The notes under the pieces: generated by a model
Seen by the model: only the letters and a program-made list of their open reading frames with translations
Databases searched by the model: none
What the model was told of the DNA's origin: nothing
Translations under genes and position numbers: made by a program
From: Calothrix parasitica NIES-267
Lineage (GTDB): Bacteria; Cyanobacteriota; Cyanobacteriia; Cyanobacteriales; Nostocaceae
NCBI RefSeq assembly: GCF_002368095.1
Contig: NZ_AP018227.1
Span: 355,634-419,633 of the forward strand
Length of the DNA: 64,000 nucleotides
Reading direction: 5' to 3'
Shown: in pieces, positions 1 through 8,983 of the stretch
How positions within the stretch are numbered: position 1 is the stretch's first letter
Layout of the letters: the number at the start of each line of letters is the position of its first letter

Positions 1-46
1 GGAGATGGGGAGATGGGGAGATGGGGAGATGGGGAGATGGGGAGAC
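1..46. repeat. 8-bp tandem repeat at window edge
   Basis: About five and a half copies of the unit GGGGAGAT run from the first base of the window. The left end of the array is outside the window. This is a simple tandem repeat with no coding role visible. Confidence 0.9.
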
Positions 47-69
47 AAGAATAAATAATTATCATCAAT

Positions 70-141
70 TACCAATTACCAATCCCCAATTACCAATCCC
101 CAATTACCAATCCCCAATTACGAATTACGAATTACGTTAGC
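70..141. repeat. Heptamer/tetradecamer repeats (CCAATTA type)
   Basis: Alternating units CCAATTA and CCAATCC repeat through this stretch, then grade into ACGAATT units. Short 7-bp tandem arrays of this kind (STRR sequences) are known from heterocystous cyanobacteria. The same unit recurs at 17857-17917 and 38604-38664. Confidence 0.8.
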
Positions 142-181
142 GCGGCGTGTCCCGGAGGGACATATTACGAATTATACTTAC

Positions 182-397
182 CTATTCCCCTATTTTCAAA
201 AAAGCTATTGCTTGCTTCCAGACGGTGGTTTTTTGGTTGTCTTCTGACATGATGCAAAAGCATTGTAAATCTTGCCATAATAATTTTCCTGCGATTACAT
301 CTCCGGTTATTAGTTTTAATTCAATTTGGGTATTTTCTTGAATTAATTTTTGAACTTGCTTGATGCTTGGTAGTGAGGTATCGAATTCTGTCAGCAT
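182..397 (-). CDS. hfq: Hfq-like Sm-fold RNA-binding protein
   Basis: A 71-residue protein beginning MLTEFDTSLPS, followed by the QVQKLI helix and the strand stretch IELKLITGDVIAGKLLWQD, which fits the divergent cyanobacterial Hfq (Sm fold, hexameric ring). In cyanobacteria Hfq is linked to type IV pilus function and motility rather than to classical sRNA pairing. I chose the ATG at 397 because it matches the family N-terminus. A TTG-initiated extension to 529 exists, but residues 13-44 of that extension are encoded largely by short tandem repeats, so it is probably not real. hfq lies next to dapF, here divergent, as in other cyanobacteria. No clear Shine-Dalgarno sequence is visible before the ATG. 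Confidence 0.85.
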   Translation of the reverse strand: MLTEFDTSLPSIKQVQKLIQENTQIELKLITGDVIAGKLLWQDLQCFCIMSEDNQKTTVWKQAIAFLKIGE

Positions 398-413
398 TTT
401 GTATTTGGATGGT

Positions 414-489
414 AGATAGTGGTTAGTTGATAGTTGATAGTGGTTAGTGGTTAGTAGATAGTGGTGAGTGAATAGTTGATAGTTGATGA
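414..489. repeat. Short tandem repeats upstream of hfq
   Basis: Units of the type AGTGGTTAGT and TTGATAG repeat through the region between hfq and dapF. They occupy the hfq 5' leader and start about 17 bases before its ATG. The same vocabulary in the opposite orientation recurs at 38690-38783, upstream of aspS. Confidence 0.75.
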
Positions 490-575
490 GCCACACCCTT
501 TTAATGAAAGTGGATACTAGTTTGAACAACTAACGACTAACAACTAATATCTGTAATAATTCATCAAGGCAACAA

Positions 576-1412
576 ATGGCAATCGATTTTACTAAGTATC
601 AGGGACTGGGTAACGATTTTATATTGATTGATAATCGCTCTAGCTCAGAACCGGCAATCACTCCAGACCGAGCAATCAAATTGTGCGATCGCCATTTTGG
701 TATCGGTGCTGATGGTGTCATTTTTGCCTTACCTGGGGAGAATGGTACTGACTATACTATGCGTATTTTTAACTCCGATGGTTCGGAACCGGAAATGTGC
801 GGGAATGGTATTCGCTGTATGGCTGCTTTTCTGGCTGAGTTGGAGGGAGATGCGAAAAAAAGCGATAAGTATCAGATTCATACTTTGGCTGGTACGATTA
901 CCCCCCAGTTAATGTCCGACGGTCAAGTTAAGGTCGATATGGGAATTCCTAGATTAACTGCTGGTGAAATTCCTACTACTCTTGCTATTGAAAATGAAAA
1001 AGTAGTTAATCAAGTTTTGCAGGTCGCTGGTAAATCTTGGGATGTTACTTGTGTAAATATGGGTAATCCCCACTGCATTACTTTTGTGGAAGATGTTGCA
1101 GCAATTGAGCTAGAAAAAATTGGTCCCCAGTTTGAAAATCACTCAGCTTTCCCAGAAAGAATCAACACTGAATTTATTCAAGTTGTTAATTCGGGATACG
1201 TAAAAATGCGCGTATGGGAACGTGGTGCGGGTATTACTTTAGCTTGCGGTACCGGAGCCTGTGCTTCCTTGGTTGCTGGAGTTTTGACGGGAAAATGCGA
1301 TAGAACGGCTACAGTAGAGCTTCCCGGAGGTCCCTTATTAATTGAATGGTCGGATGACCAAAGAATTTACATGACCGGACCTGCTGAAAAAGTCTTCACG
1401 GGTAAACTTTAA
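576..1412 (+). CDS. dapF: Diaminopimelate epimerase
   Basis: Converts LL-diaminopimelate to meso-diaminopimelate, the precursor of lysine and of the peptidoglycan cross-link, in the cytoplasm. The 278-residue length is normal for the family. The N-terminus shows KYQGLGNDF, and the two catalytic cysteine motifs are present: CGNGIR (Cys about 75) and ACGTGACAS (Cys about 224). The ATG is preceded by an AAGG stretch at a plausible distance. A HIP1 octamer lies inside the gene at 685-692. The partner upstream in the pathway, dapL, is in this window at 30.3 kb. hfq is the divergent neighbour. The gene looks intact. Confidence 0.97.
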   Translation: MAIDFTKYQGLGNDFILIDNRSSSEPAITPDRAIKLCDRHFGIGADGVIFALPGENGTDYTMRIFNSDGSEPEMCGNGIRCMAAFLAELEGDAKKSDKYQIHTLAGTITPQLMSDGQVKVDMGIPRLTAGEIPTTLAIENEKVVNQVLQVAGKSWDVTCVNMGNPHCITFVEDVAAIELEKIGPQFENHSAFPERINTEFIQVVNSGYVKMRVWERGAGITLACGTGACASLVAGVLTGKCDRTATVELPGGPLLIEWSDDQRIYMTGPAEKVFTGKL

Positions 1413-1432
1413 ATCATAACTACCGCGAATGT

Positions 1433-1455
1433 AGAGACGTAGCAGTGCTACGTCT
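1433..1455. repeat. GAGACGTAGC palindromic dispersed repeat
   Basis: A near-perfect 23-bp inverted repeat (GAGACGTAGCA with its complement). Almost identical copies lie at 9139-9161 and 15187-15209, and diverged ones at 21441-21472 and 38571-38598. All are in intergenic DNA, three of them just downstream of a gene end, so they may act as transcription terminators. Confidence 0.85.
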
Positions 1456-1624
1456 CCCGCTTACGTCTCCAACTAATTGCTGATGATTGTCATTTTAAAC
1501 ACATTTGTTTTTCAGTATCCGGACAAGAAAAATACATTCATTATTCAACCAAAATACGAATAGATAAGAGCTTGCGGAAAACAGTCTATATTTACTTTCT
1601 TTGCAGTGAAATATTAGTTATACC

Positions 1625-1697
1625 GTAGGTTTGGTTTAACTTCGTTCAATCCAATAAATGTCCGATATGTTGGGTTTCGTTCCTTAACCCAACCTAC
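1625..1697. repeat. Inverted repeat GTAGGTT...AACCTAC
   Basis: Two arms, GTAGGTTTGGTTTAA at the left and TTAACCCAACCTAC at the right, flank about 45 bases. The form is that of a small non-autonomous palindromic element. Only this copy was noticed in the window. Confidence 0.65.
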
Positions 1698-1833
1698 AAT
1701 TTTTTAGTAATTTTAAAGTGAATCAGAATACTCAATCATACAAATTTTAATTATTTTTACGTGTTTTTTCTGCCACGGTAGATAAATATAAAATTTTAAA
1801 ATAGATACTGTTAAGAAAAATACATCATAATAT

Positions 1834-2352
1834 ATGAAAATCAAAGCTTTAAATATATTTTTGTTAGCAGCAATCTTAGGAAATTCTATAAATTTATTTC
1901 CAACGGAAGCGCAAGCAGCTAAATCAAAAACAGATAAATCAAACTCAGACAAAACCGTAAAAGTATTTAATACCGAAAAACAAGCAAGAGAATATATTTG
2001 TGAACCTTTAAAAGGAGAAGATAATTCTTTATGTAAAATGGCTTTACGGAAAGTAGGTTCTAAGAGATTTTCTGACTTGGGTCAAACAACAAAAACCGCA
2101 CCTCAAAAAGTAGCTAAGGATATACCGGGTGTATGTAAAACCAAAGTAAAAGATACTCTAAAATCTCCAGCTTCAGCAAAATATCCTACTAAACCAAAAG
2201 TAAAAGAAATCTTTCAAGGTATGTATGTTGTGACAGGTAAGCTTGATGCACAAAATACTTATGGAGCGCTTTTAAGAAGAGAGTATCATTGCTATATGTA
2301 CTATACGGACAAAGGGCAGCTTAAAACAATGGCTACTAGACTTATTAAATAA
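1834..2352 (+). CDS. Small secreted cysteine-containing protein, unknown function
   Basis: A 172-residue protein with a clear signal peptide: Lys residues at positions 2 and 4, a hydrophobic stretch at 6-20 and a likely cleavage after AQA at about 28. The mature part is Lys-rich with four cysteines (ICEPL, LCKMA, VCKTK, YHCYM). The C-terminal part, with LKSPASAKYP and later DAQNTYGALLRREYHC, resembles a widely distributed small bacterial domain that I recognise by pattern but cannot name. It probably forms two disulphides in the periplasm or outside the cell. No Shine-Dalgarno motif is evident. It converges with the haemagglutinin-like gene on the other strand. Confidence 0.7.
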   Translation: MKIKALNIFLLAAILGNSINLFPTEAQAAKSKTDKSNSDKTVKVFNTEKQAREYICEPLKGEDNSLCKMALRKVGSKRFSDLGQTTKTAPQKVAKDIPGVCKTKVKDTLKSPASAKYPTKPKVKEIFQGMYVVTGKLDAQNTYGALLRREYHCYMYYTDKGQLKTMATRLIK

Positions 2353-2391
2353 CTTTAATTAGTCGCGCAATAAACTGATTTTAAATCTACT

Positions 2392-2426
2392 AACTCTACT
2401 GTTGTTCAGACGGTAGAGTTATTTTA
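2392..2426. terminator. Hairpin terminator between convergent genes
   Basis: AACTCTAC (2392-2399) pairs with GTAGAGTT (2413-2420), followed by ATTTT. It lies between the stop of the plus-strand gene at 2352 and the minus-strand stop at 2436, so it may serve both directions. Confidence 0.6.
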
Positions 2427-2435
2427 AATCTATTG

Positions 2436-4976
2436 TTAGATACTTTCTCCCTTCCCCTTGCAATTGCTTACTTTATGAGAACCATCTAGCACATTTACAT
2501 TAACAGATTGAGCAATAAATTCCACATTTCCTTGTTTATCAATAACCCAACCAGTAGCTTCAACAATTGGTTTTAGATAATCGCTTTTAACTTGAATACT
2601 TCTTCTTTTATCGATATTATTAACATTCAAATCGCGCAAATCGTTCCATAAATTTAAATGTGTAATTACATCTGTGGGATTCTTTGGTAAACCACCTTTT
2701 CCTACAACCGTAAAACTGTTCCCTTGACCAACACCACAACCGTTAGCAATTTGTTGACTGCTAATAACGTCAATTGGTAATTGTGTCAAACTCGAACTAG
2801 GGTCAATTGCTGGGTTATTAATTTCTACAGTACCGTTAACACCAAATTGAGAACTAGCTGTAATATCATTTTTTGTACTTAACTCATCTCGGAACTGCAA
2901 ACCGAACAAACCGCTAGTATTAATATTGATATTTCCACCATTACCTTGTACAGCATTAGAAATAATATCACTGTTCTCGATACCTAAAATTAATGGTGAA
3001 TTAATATTGATATTTCCACCGTTACCTGCTCCCATAGATTCAGCAGAAACAAGACTTTGATTTCTAAGAATTAAACCATCTTCAACTTGTAAATTAATAT
3101 TCCCACCTTCACCAGATTGAGTTGATGCGGTGATTTTTCCTTTGCTGTTAGTGAGAATGGAATTAGCATTAATATTTAAAATTCCACCTTTACCAGTTCC
3201 ATCATTTCTTACCGTAACTTCCGCACCATTGGAAACTTTTAAAACTGGAGTATTAATAGTTACGTTTCCCGAATTTCCACTTGGAATAGCAGGTACTCCT
3301 AAAAATTGTTGCAAAGATTCATCAACAATATTGGCGCTAGAAATGATTAAACTAGGATTAATCGAACCCGACACAGTACCTGTTACTTCAATAAAATCTC
3401 TAGCATTTATGGTTATACTTCCTGAATTACCAGAAGCTAGAGTAGAAGAATCCACCCTGCCACCATCTTGAATGACTAAGCTTTGAGTATTAATAGTTAA
3501 GCTACCTGCATCTCCGATTCCATATGTATTTGCACCTAAAAAGCTAGGTGTAAAATTATCAAAATCAAAACCCATAATTTTAATCGATTGGGCATTTATA
3601 TTTACATCTCCTCCCAAGCCAATTCCTACAGTTGTAGAGTTTATTCCTCCGTCATCAATAATTGTTAATTTCTCCGTTGAAACGAAAATATTGCCACCAT
3701 CACCAGTTCCAAAAGAATTAGCTATAACGAAACTAGGGTTATCATTTGAGCTAAACTTTTGAGTACTATTATTATGAGATAACTGATTTATTTGTAGAGT
3801 TTGGGAAGCATATATATTGATATTACCTCCTCTTGCAGAACTGAAAGTTTGGGTATATATATCAGCCCCTTGTGACAAAAGAAAATTAGGAGTTGATATT
3901 ACAATATCTGCTGCATTTCCGATTCCTACAGTTTCAGTGAACAATGAACTATCTAAGTTTTCATTTAAACGAGAGCCTATTATTTTTATAGACTGTGTGC
4001 CATTTACTTCAATTTGTTCTCCTGCTGTGTTTCCCTGACTTTGTATAAACACTCTTGAACCATCTTTTATAGAAATATTTCTTCCTTGCAATTGAATCGA
4101 ACCACGACCCGTACCACTTGCATCAGCTAAAGCTTTAGAAGAAAGATTGATATCACCAAAACTTTGTGTATTATCTTTATAATCTAAATTCCAACCTTGA
4201 GTAGTTGAATTAATATTAACTAAACCTTTATTCAAAGCTCCCAATTCAACTTTTCCAGAATCAGCGGCTACTATACCTCCATTTAAAGAAATTTCACTAC
4301 CAACTAAAGCTAAGGTATTTCCTTCTTTCACTCTCAAACCATTGACACTGGTAACTATAAAAGGAGCAAAGAAATCGATACTATTATCGGTATTCCTAGG
4401 GGTAGTAGTATAACCATCACCCTGTACCTCAATAGCTCCTGAATTACTTCCCATCTGTAAACCGAGAGGTACATTAATACTTAATAACGGCTCTGTTGTA
4501 GTATCAATAGCGCTGAATTCAATATCATCACCAAATTTAATACTTTGTGCAGTACTTCCAAAAAACGAACCACCGATATCCAATTGAGCATCTTTACCAA
4601 ATACAATACCGTTAGGATTAATCAAAAATAAATTTGCGTTACCATTCGCTTTAATCAATCCATCAATATTAGAAATATTTCCACCAGTTACCCGATTAAT
4701 AATATTAACTACATCAGTGGAATTATTGAATATTGCAGAACCACCTATAGGAATAGAAAACTCTTTGAAGCTATGAAATAAATTATTCCCAACGCGATTT
4801 TTATTATTGATACTGTCAATCGTAAAATTGAGATTATCTATAGTTTTTACGCGAGTTGGTAAAGTACCATCTTCTATAATCTGTTGAGCGTAAGCTGGAG
4901 TTTTTAACAATGAAATTGCTATAATTCCTAAGCAGCTTGAAATTTTGAAATATTTTTCGACAAATGAAAAAAACAT
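2436..4976 (-). CDS. Filamentous haemagglutinin-like secreted protein (two-partner secretion, TpsA type)
   Basis: A large exoprotein of about 846 residues. The chosen ATG at 4976 begins MFFSFVEK and gives a signal peptide ending near AYAQ; the homologue at 8856 starts at the same point, and a longer frame to 5096 would add unlikely residues. The TPS secretion domain follows, with FLINPNGIVFGKDAQL as the hallmark motif. Then comes a long stretch of beta-helix-type repeats rich in G-N-I-N-I. The C-terminal region carries two cysteines (ANGCGVGQ and SNCKG) and FTVVGKGGLPKNP. Secretion needs a TpsB outer-membrane partner, and none is in this window. The likely role is adhesion or surface coating; no specific substrate can be inferred. 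Confidence 0.88.
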   Translation of the reverse strand: MFFSFVEKYFKISSCLGIIAISLLKTPAYAQQIIEDGTLPTRVKTIDNLNFTIDSINNKNRVGNNLFHSFKEFSIPIGGSAIFNNSTDVVNIINRVTGGNISNIDGLIKANGNANLFLINPNGIVFGKDAQLDIGGSFFGSTAQSIKFGDDIEFSAIDTTTEPLLSINVPLGLQMGSNSGAIEVQGDGYTTTPRNTDNSIDFFAPFIVTSVNGLRVKEGNTLALVGSEISLNGGIVAADSGKVELGALNKGLVNINSTTQGWNLDYKDNTQSFGDINLSSKALADASGTGRGSIQLQGRNISIKDGSRVFIQSQGNTAGEQIEVNGTQSIKIIGSRLNENLDSSLFTETVGIGNAADIVISTPNFLLSQGADIYTQTFSSARGGNINIYASQTLQINQLSHNNSTQKFSSNDNPSFVIANSFGTGDGGNIFVSTEKLTIIDDGGINSTTVGIGLGGDVNINAQSIKIMGFDFDNFTPSFLGANTYGIGDAGSLTINTQSLVIQDGGRVDSSTLASGNSGSITINARDFIEVTGTVSGSINPSLIISSANIVDESLQQFLGVPAIPSGNSGNVTINTPVLKVSNGAEVTVRNDGTGKGGILNINANSILTNSKGKITASTQSGEGGNINLQVEDGLILRNQSLVSAESMGAGNGGNININSPLILGIENSDIISNAVQGNGGNININTSGLFGLQFRDELSTKNDITASSQFGVNGTVEINNPAIDPSSSLTQLPIDVISSQQIANGCGVGQGNSFTVVGKGGLPKNPTDVITHLNLWNDLRDLNVNNIDKRRSIQVKSDYLKPIVEATGWVIDKQGNVEFIAQSVNVNVLDGSHKVSNCKGKGESI

Positions 4977-5065
4977 ATATAAAAACGGTAGTGCATGATT
5001 TATATATGGTTCCCATCTATGGGTTGAAAATAAATATGTTTGAGATTTCTCACTCGCAAATGTAG

Positions 5066-5094
5066 GGTGCGTTATCGCGACAGTGTAACGCACC
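5066..5094. repeat. GGTGCGTTA palindrome upstream of the first haemagglutinin gene
   Basis: GGTGCGTTA and its complement TAACGCACC flank an 11-base loop. A second copy is at 8955-8983, also upstream of a haemagglutinin-like gene. Similar GGTGCGTTA inverted repeats are common cyanobacterial dispersed repeats. Confidence 0.8.
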
Positions 5095-5099
5095 ACAAT

Positions 5100-5512
5100 C
5101 TATAAATTAATTATTTCACCTTTACAATTACTTGCCTGATGCCGATTATTTCTATTACTAGATTGAGCAACAAATTCTACATTCCCTTGCTTGTCAACAA
5201 CCCAACCAGTAGCTTCAACAATTGGTTTGGGATAATTATTATTAACTTGAGCACTTCTTTTTTTTACATTATTTAAACTACTTAAATTCCGTAAATCTCT
5301 CCACATATTAAATTCTCCAACAATTTCTTGAGGATTTGCAGCTAAGCCACCTTTACCGACAACTGTAAAACTACTTCCTTGGTTAACATTGCATCCGCTA
5401 GCAATTTGTTGACTGCTATCAACCACGTCAGTTGGTAATTGTAGCAAGTTGGAACTAGGGTCAATTGCTGGGTTATTAATTTCTACAGTACCATTAACAC
5501 CAAATTCAGAAC
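5100..5512 (-). pseudogene. C-terminal fragment of the IS-disrupted haemagglutinin-like gene
   Basis: Reading on the minus strand from the insertion site, this encodes about 137 residues matching the C-terminus of the intact paralogue, including FTVVGKGGLAANP and PIVEATGWVVDKQGNVEF. The two cysteines (SGCNVNQ and SNCKG) are retained. It has no start of its own beyond a TTG at 5447. It was separated from its N-terminal part (6689-8856) by the IS630-type element at 5515-6686. Removing the element and one TA restores a continuous frame with the upstream part. Confidence 0.9.
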
Positions 5513-5514
5513 TA

Positions 5515-6686
5515 AGTAGGTCGGCGGGAAAATTTACAACTATGTAACGAAAAGTTAAGATGTCGTGTTGGAGTTAAATCTAACACGCTGTGTCTTGTAG
5601 TTACCTCTTTCTCCTCTAACTTGAACTCCATCTATTACGGCATAAGCAAGGTCTAGTTCGTCATCAAACATTTGTCCAGAAAGTTCATCTTTCTTGAGAT
5701 GCTGCCATTCCAATTCAATTGGGTTCATCTCAGAACAATATTTAGGCAAAAAGAAGATATACAAACCTTGACTTTCCCACTTAGACCATAACTGCTGAAC
5801 TTCCTTGCATCGGTGTATTGGACCGTTGTCCTGTACTACAACTCTCATGCGTCCGCTTGTTTGGGCCTCAGCCGCTTCTTGTTCCATCATATGGATGTAA
5901 GAAAAGCGATTAACACCACCAATAACTAAACCATATGCAAAGCTAGCTAGGGGCTGTAAAAGCCCTATAATACTTAATCTACGACCACGACGCTTAGTTT
6001 GCTCTAAGCGCTTCTGTTCACCGAGATGGTAATATGTGTAGCTTGGTTCACTCCACATACAGAAACCGGATTCATCTAAATACTTTAAATCTATTTCCCC
6101 AGCAGCCGCAGATAGTTCTAACATATCTAGGTCTGCTTGTTTGATTTCTTTGAAGATTGGGTCTTGCTTTTCCTTGTGGCTTTTTCTTGTTCGTTTCCAA
6201 ATGACCCCCTTTTTTTGAGTACCCGTCTTAACCTATCGGGACTCAACTTTACTTGGCGATCGCCTTCTAATTTTTGGGCTAATTGAAGACTATTGTATGT
6301 GCGTGGTTCTTTTTTGAGGCATTCTTCCAGATATATAATATCTTCTTCCTTGTACTTCGTCTTACCTCCCCTGCCGGGTTTATCCCAAAGTCCGCTATAT
6401 CCTTCTTTCTGCCATTTATGTAAAATGTCTCTTACTGTTTGTGTAGTCCACCCGAAATGATCTGCTATTTTTTCAACATACCAACCATGTGCATTTAATC
6501 TAATTACTTCTGCTCGGTCTTTTACTTTGTTTGGTACGTTTGTGGTTCTTAGGTTTAGCAAGTCTTTATCTTGCTCACGAGTCAGAAACACCCTTAAACG
6601 AGCGCCCATATTTCAATAACCTCGGTAGATGCATTCTCCGTATTTACTTATCTTTACATACTTTGGTTTTTTCATGCCGACCTACT
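5515..6686 (-). mobile_element. IS630-type insertion sequence, complete, 1172 bp
   Basis: Terminal inverted repeats begin AGTAGGTCGGC at 5515 and end GCCGACCTACT at 6686. TA dinucleotides flank both ends (5513-5514 and 6687-6688), matching the TA target duplication known for the IS630/Tc1/mariner group. The element contains a two-frame transposase on the minus strand. The insertion site is confirmed by the uninterrupted paralogous sequence near 2865 (GAACTAGCTG). The target gene is a haemagglutinin-like exoprotein. Related short elements with the same ends are at 21314, 24751 and 34184. Confidence 0.95.
5555..6609 (-). CDS. IS630-family transposase, joined by a -1 frameshift
   Basis: The first frame (6127-6609) encodes a 160-residue protein with a helix-turn-helix region (VEKIADHFGWTTQTVRDIL) and a linker. 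The second frame (from about 6214 down to 5555) encodes the DDE nuclease domain with YLDESGF, VVVQDNGPIH and the SEMNPIELEW motif. An A7G5 run on the coding strand (top-strand bases 6205-6216) lies where the -1 frame continues in register into KKGVIWKRTRKSHK. Programmed frameshifting at such runs is well known in this family, so the transposase is probably functional rather than broken. The second frame could also be started separately at the ATG at 6124. Confidence 0.9.
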
Positions 6687-8856
6687 TAGCTGTAATATCC
6701 GAGTCGTTAGTTAATTCATCTCGGAACTGCAAACCGAATAAACCGCTTGTATTAATTTTAATATTTCCACCATTACCTTCTACGGAATTAGCGATGATAT
6801 CGCTGTTTTCTAAGCCTGCAATTACTGGCGAATTAATATCAATATTACCACCGTTACCTGTTCCTAAAGATTCAGTAGAAATAAGACTTTGATTTCGTAG
6901 TATTAAATCATCTTTAACAAGCAAATCGATATTACCTCCCGCACCAGATTGAGTGGAAGCGGTAATTTTTCCATTGCTGTTAAGAAGAATAGAATCAGCA
7001 TTAATATTTAAAACTCCACCTTTACCAGTTCCATCATTTCTTACCGTAACTTCCCCAGTATTATTAATTCTTAAAATGGGTCCATTAATATCAACGTTTC
7101 CTGAATTTCCACTGGGTATAGCGGGTAATCCAAATAATTGTTGTAGGGATTCATCTACAATATTTGCACCCGAAACGATTAAACTAGGATTAACCGAACC
7201 CGTTACTGTACCGCTTACTTCGATAAAATCTGTAGCATTAACAGTTACGCTTCCTGATTTACCAAAAGCAAGTGTGGAAGAATCTACTCTAGCACTATCT
7301 TGAATTACCAAGCTTCGGGTATTAACAGTTAAATTACCTGCGTCTCCGATTCCAAGTGTTGAAGCGCTTAAACCACTAGGTGTAAAAGTATTAAAATCAA
7401 AACCGATTAATTTCATAGATTGAGAATTAACGGTAACATCTCCACCTTTACCAGTTCCTAAAATAGTAGAAGATATGACTCCACCATCGAGATTTGTTAA
7501 ATTTTTGGTCGATATAAAAACATTTCCACTATCACCTTCTTTGTAGCTAGCAGAAGCTATGTATTGACTTGAAATTGATAAATCTTTTGAATAAACATCG
7601 ATATCCCCAGCTTTACCACTACCGAAGCTATAAGTTAATATGTCACCAAAATGAATGGTATTTATAGGTGAAATTTTCTTGATTTGTAATGATTCAAAAG
7701 CATTTACTGAAATATCACCTCCTTTCCCTGAGTTAAAGGTTTCACTTAATATCGTACCTCCTCCTAAAAGCAGCAAATTTGGAGTAGCAATCTTAATATT
7801 TGCCGCATCTCCTATTCCTACAGTATTAGTCAAAAATGCACTAGTAAAAATACGATTTGGACTGGTTCCGATTATTTCGATTGAATCAGTTGCAGTTGCT
7901 TTTATTTCTCCTCCCGATTGCAAACCACGACTTTGGATAAAGACTTTTGAACCATCTTTAATATAAATATTTCTTGCTTGTAACTGAATTGAACCTGTTC
8001 CGATACCAGTAGCATCTGCTAAAGCTTGGGAATCAAGTTTTATGTCCCCAAAGTTTTGTATATTGTCTTTTTTATAATCTAAATTCCAACTTTGCTTAAT
8101 CGAATTAATATTAACTAAGCCTTGATTTACTCCTCCTAACTCAACCCTTCCCGAATCTGCGGCTACTATACCTCCATTTAGCAAAACCTCACCAGCAACT
8201 AAAGCTAAAGTATTTCCTTGTTTTACTCGCAAACCATTGAGATTATTAACAACAAAAGGTTTAAACAAGTCGGCATCTTTAGAATTACTATCGTACCCCT
8301 TACCCTGCACCTCAATAGCTGCTGAATTAATTCCCATCTGCAAACCCAGAGGTACATTAATACTTAATAACGGCTCTGTTGTCGTATCAATTGCGCTAAA
8401 TTCACTATCAGCAAATTTAATACTTTGTGCAGTACTTCCAAAAAACGAACCATCAATATCTAACCGAGCATCTTTACCAAATACTATTCCCGTAGGATTA
8501 ATCAAAAATAAATTTGCGTTACCATTCGCTTTAATTAATCCGTCAATATTAGAAATATTTCCACCAGTTACCCGATTAATTATGTTAACTACATCAGTAG
8601 AATTATTGAATATTGCAGAACCACCTGTAGGAATAGAAAACTCTTTGAAGCTGTGAAATAAATTATTTCCTACGCGATTTTTGTTGTTAATACTATCAAT
8701 AGTATAATTTAGATTATCTGTAGTTTTAACCCGAGTTGGTAAAGTTGCATCTTCAATCAATCGTTGAGCGTAAGCTGGAGTTTGTAACAATGAAATTGCT
8801 AAAATTCCTAAACAGCTTGAAATTTTGAAATATTTTTCGACAAATGAAAAAAACAT
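6682..8856 (-). CDS. N-terminal part of an IS-disrupted haemagglutinin-like (TpsA-type) protein
   Basis: A 724-residue frame closely related to the gene at 2436-4976: the same start (MFFSFVEK), signal peptide ending AYAQ and TPS motif (FLINPTGIVFGKDARL), then beta-helix repeats. It ends abruptly after DITAK because the IS630-type insertion supplies the stop. The missing C-terminus is at 5100-5512. The signal peptide and secretion domain are intact, so a truncated protein could still be exported, but the conserved two-cysteine C-terminal region is lost. About 75 bases upstream of the start are shared with the paralogue, so the tandem duplication included the promoter region. Confidence 0.88.
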   Translation of the reverse strand: MFFSFVEKYFKISSCLGILAISLLQTPAYAQRLIEDATLPTRVKTTDNLNYTIDSINNKNRVGNNLFHSFKEFSIPTGGSAIFNNSTDVVNIINRVTGGNISNIDGLIKANGNANLFLINPTGIVFGKDARLDIDGSFFGSTAQSIKFADSEFSAIDTTTEPLLSINVPLGLQMGINSAAIEVQGKGYDSNSKDADLFKPFVVNNLNGLRVKQGNTLALVAGEVLLNGGIVAADSGRVELGGVNQGLVNINSIKQSWNLDYKKDNIQNFGDIKLDSQALADATGIGTGSIQLQARNIYIKDGSKVFIQSRGLQSGGEIKATATDSIEIIGTSPNRIFTSAFLTNTVGIGDAANIKIATPNLLLLGGGTILSETFNSGKGGDISVNAFESLQIKKISPINTIHFGDILTYSFGSGKAGDIDVYSKDLSISSQYIASASYKEGDSGNVFISTKNLTNLDGGVISSTILGTGKGGDVTVNSQSMKLIGFDFNTFTPSGLSASTLGIGDAGNLTVNTRSLVIQDSARVDSSTLAFGKSGSVTVNATDFIEVSGTVTGSVNPSLIVSGANIVDESLQQLFGLPAIPSGNSGNVDINGPILRINNTGEVTVRNDGTGKGGVLNINADSILLNSNGKITASTQSGAGGNIDLLVKDDLILRNQSLISTESLGTGNGGNIDINSPVIAGLENSDIIANSVEGNGGNIKINTSGLFGLQFRDELTNDSDITAK

Positions 8857-8954
8857 ATATAAAAACGGTAGTACCTGATTTATATATGGTTCCCAGATAC
8901 GAATTGGAAATTTAGATTGGTTAAAATTATCTAAAAATATTAATGTAATTGTAG

Positions 8955-8983
8955 GGTGCGTTATCGCGACAGCTTAACGCACC
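8955..8983. repeat. GGTGCGTTA palindrome upstream of the second haemagglutinin gene
   Basis: The same arms as at 5066-5094, here about 100 bases before the start of the disrupted gene. The loop differs by a few bases. Confidence 0.8.

Larger units (their letters stand above)
1413..1833. other. Intergenic region with two palindromic repeats
   Basis: No coding sequence was seen. It carries the GAGACGTAGC palindrome (1433-1455) and the longer inverted repeat at 1625-1697, listed separately. The rest is unremarkable AT-rich DNA that includes the promoter region of the next gene. Confidence 0.7.

Noticed and set aside
182-529. 115-residue version of Hfq
   Set aside because: It needs a TTG start and most of the extra residues come from tandem repeats; the family N-terminus begins at the ATG at 397.
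3130-4038. Plus-strand open frames opposite the haemagglutinin-like gene (and similar ones at 6953-8656)
   Set aside because: They are antisense shadows of repetitive beta-helix coding sequence, with no ribosome-binding sites and Pro/Ser/Leu-rich translations that mirror the sense codons.
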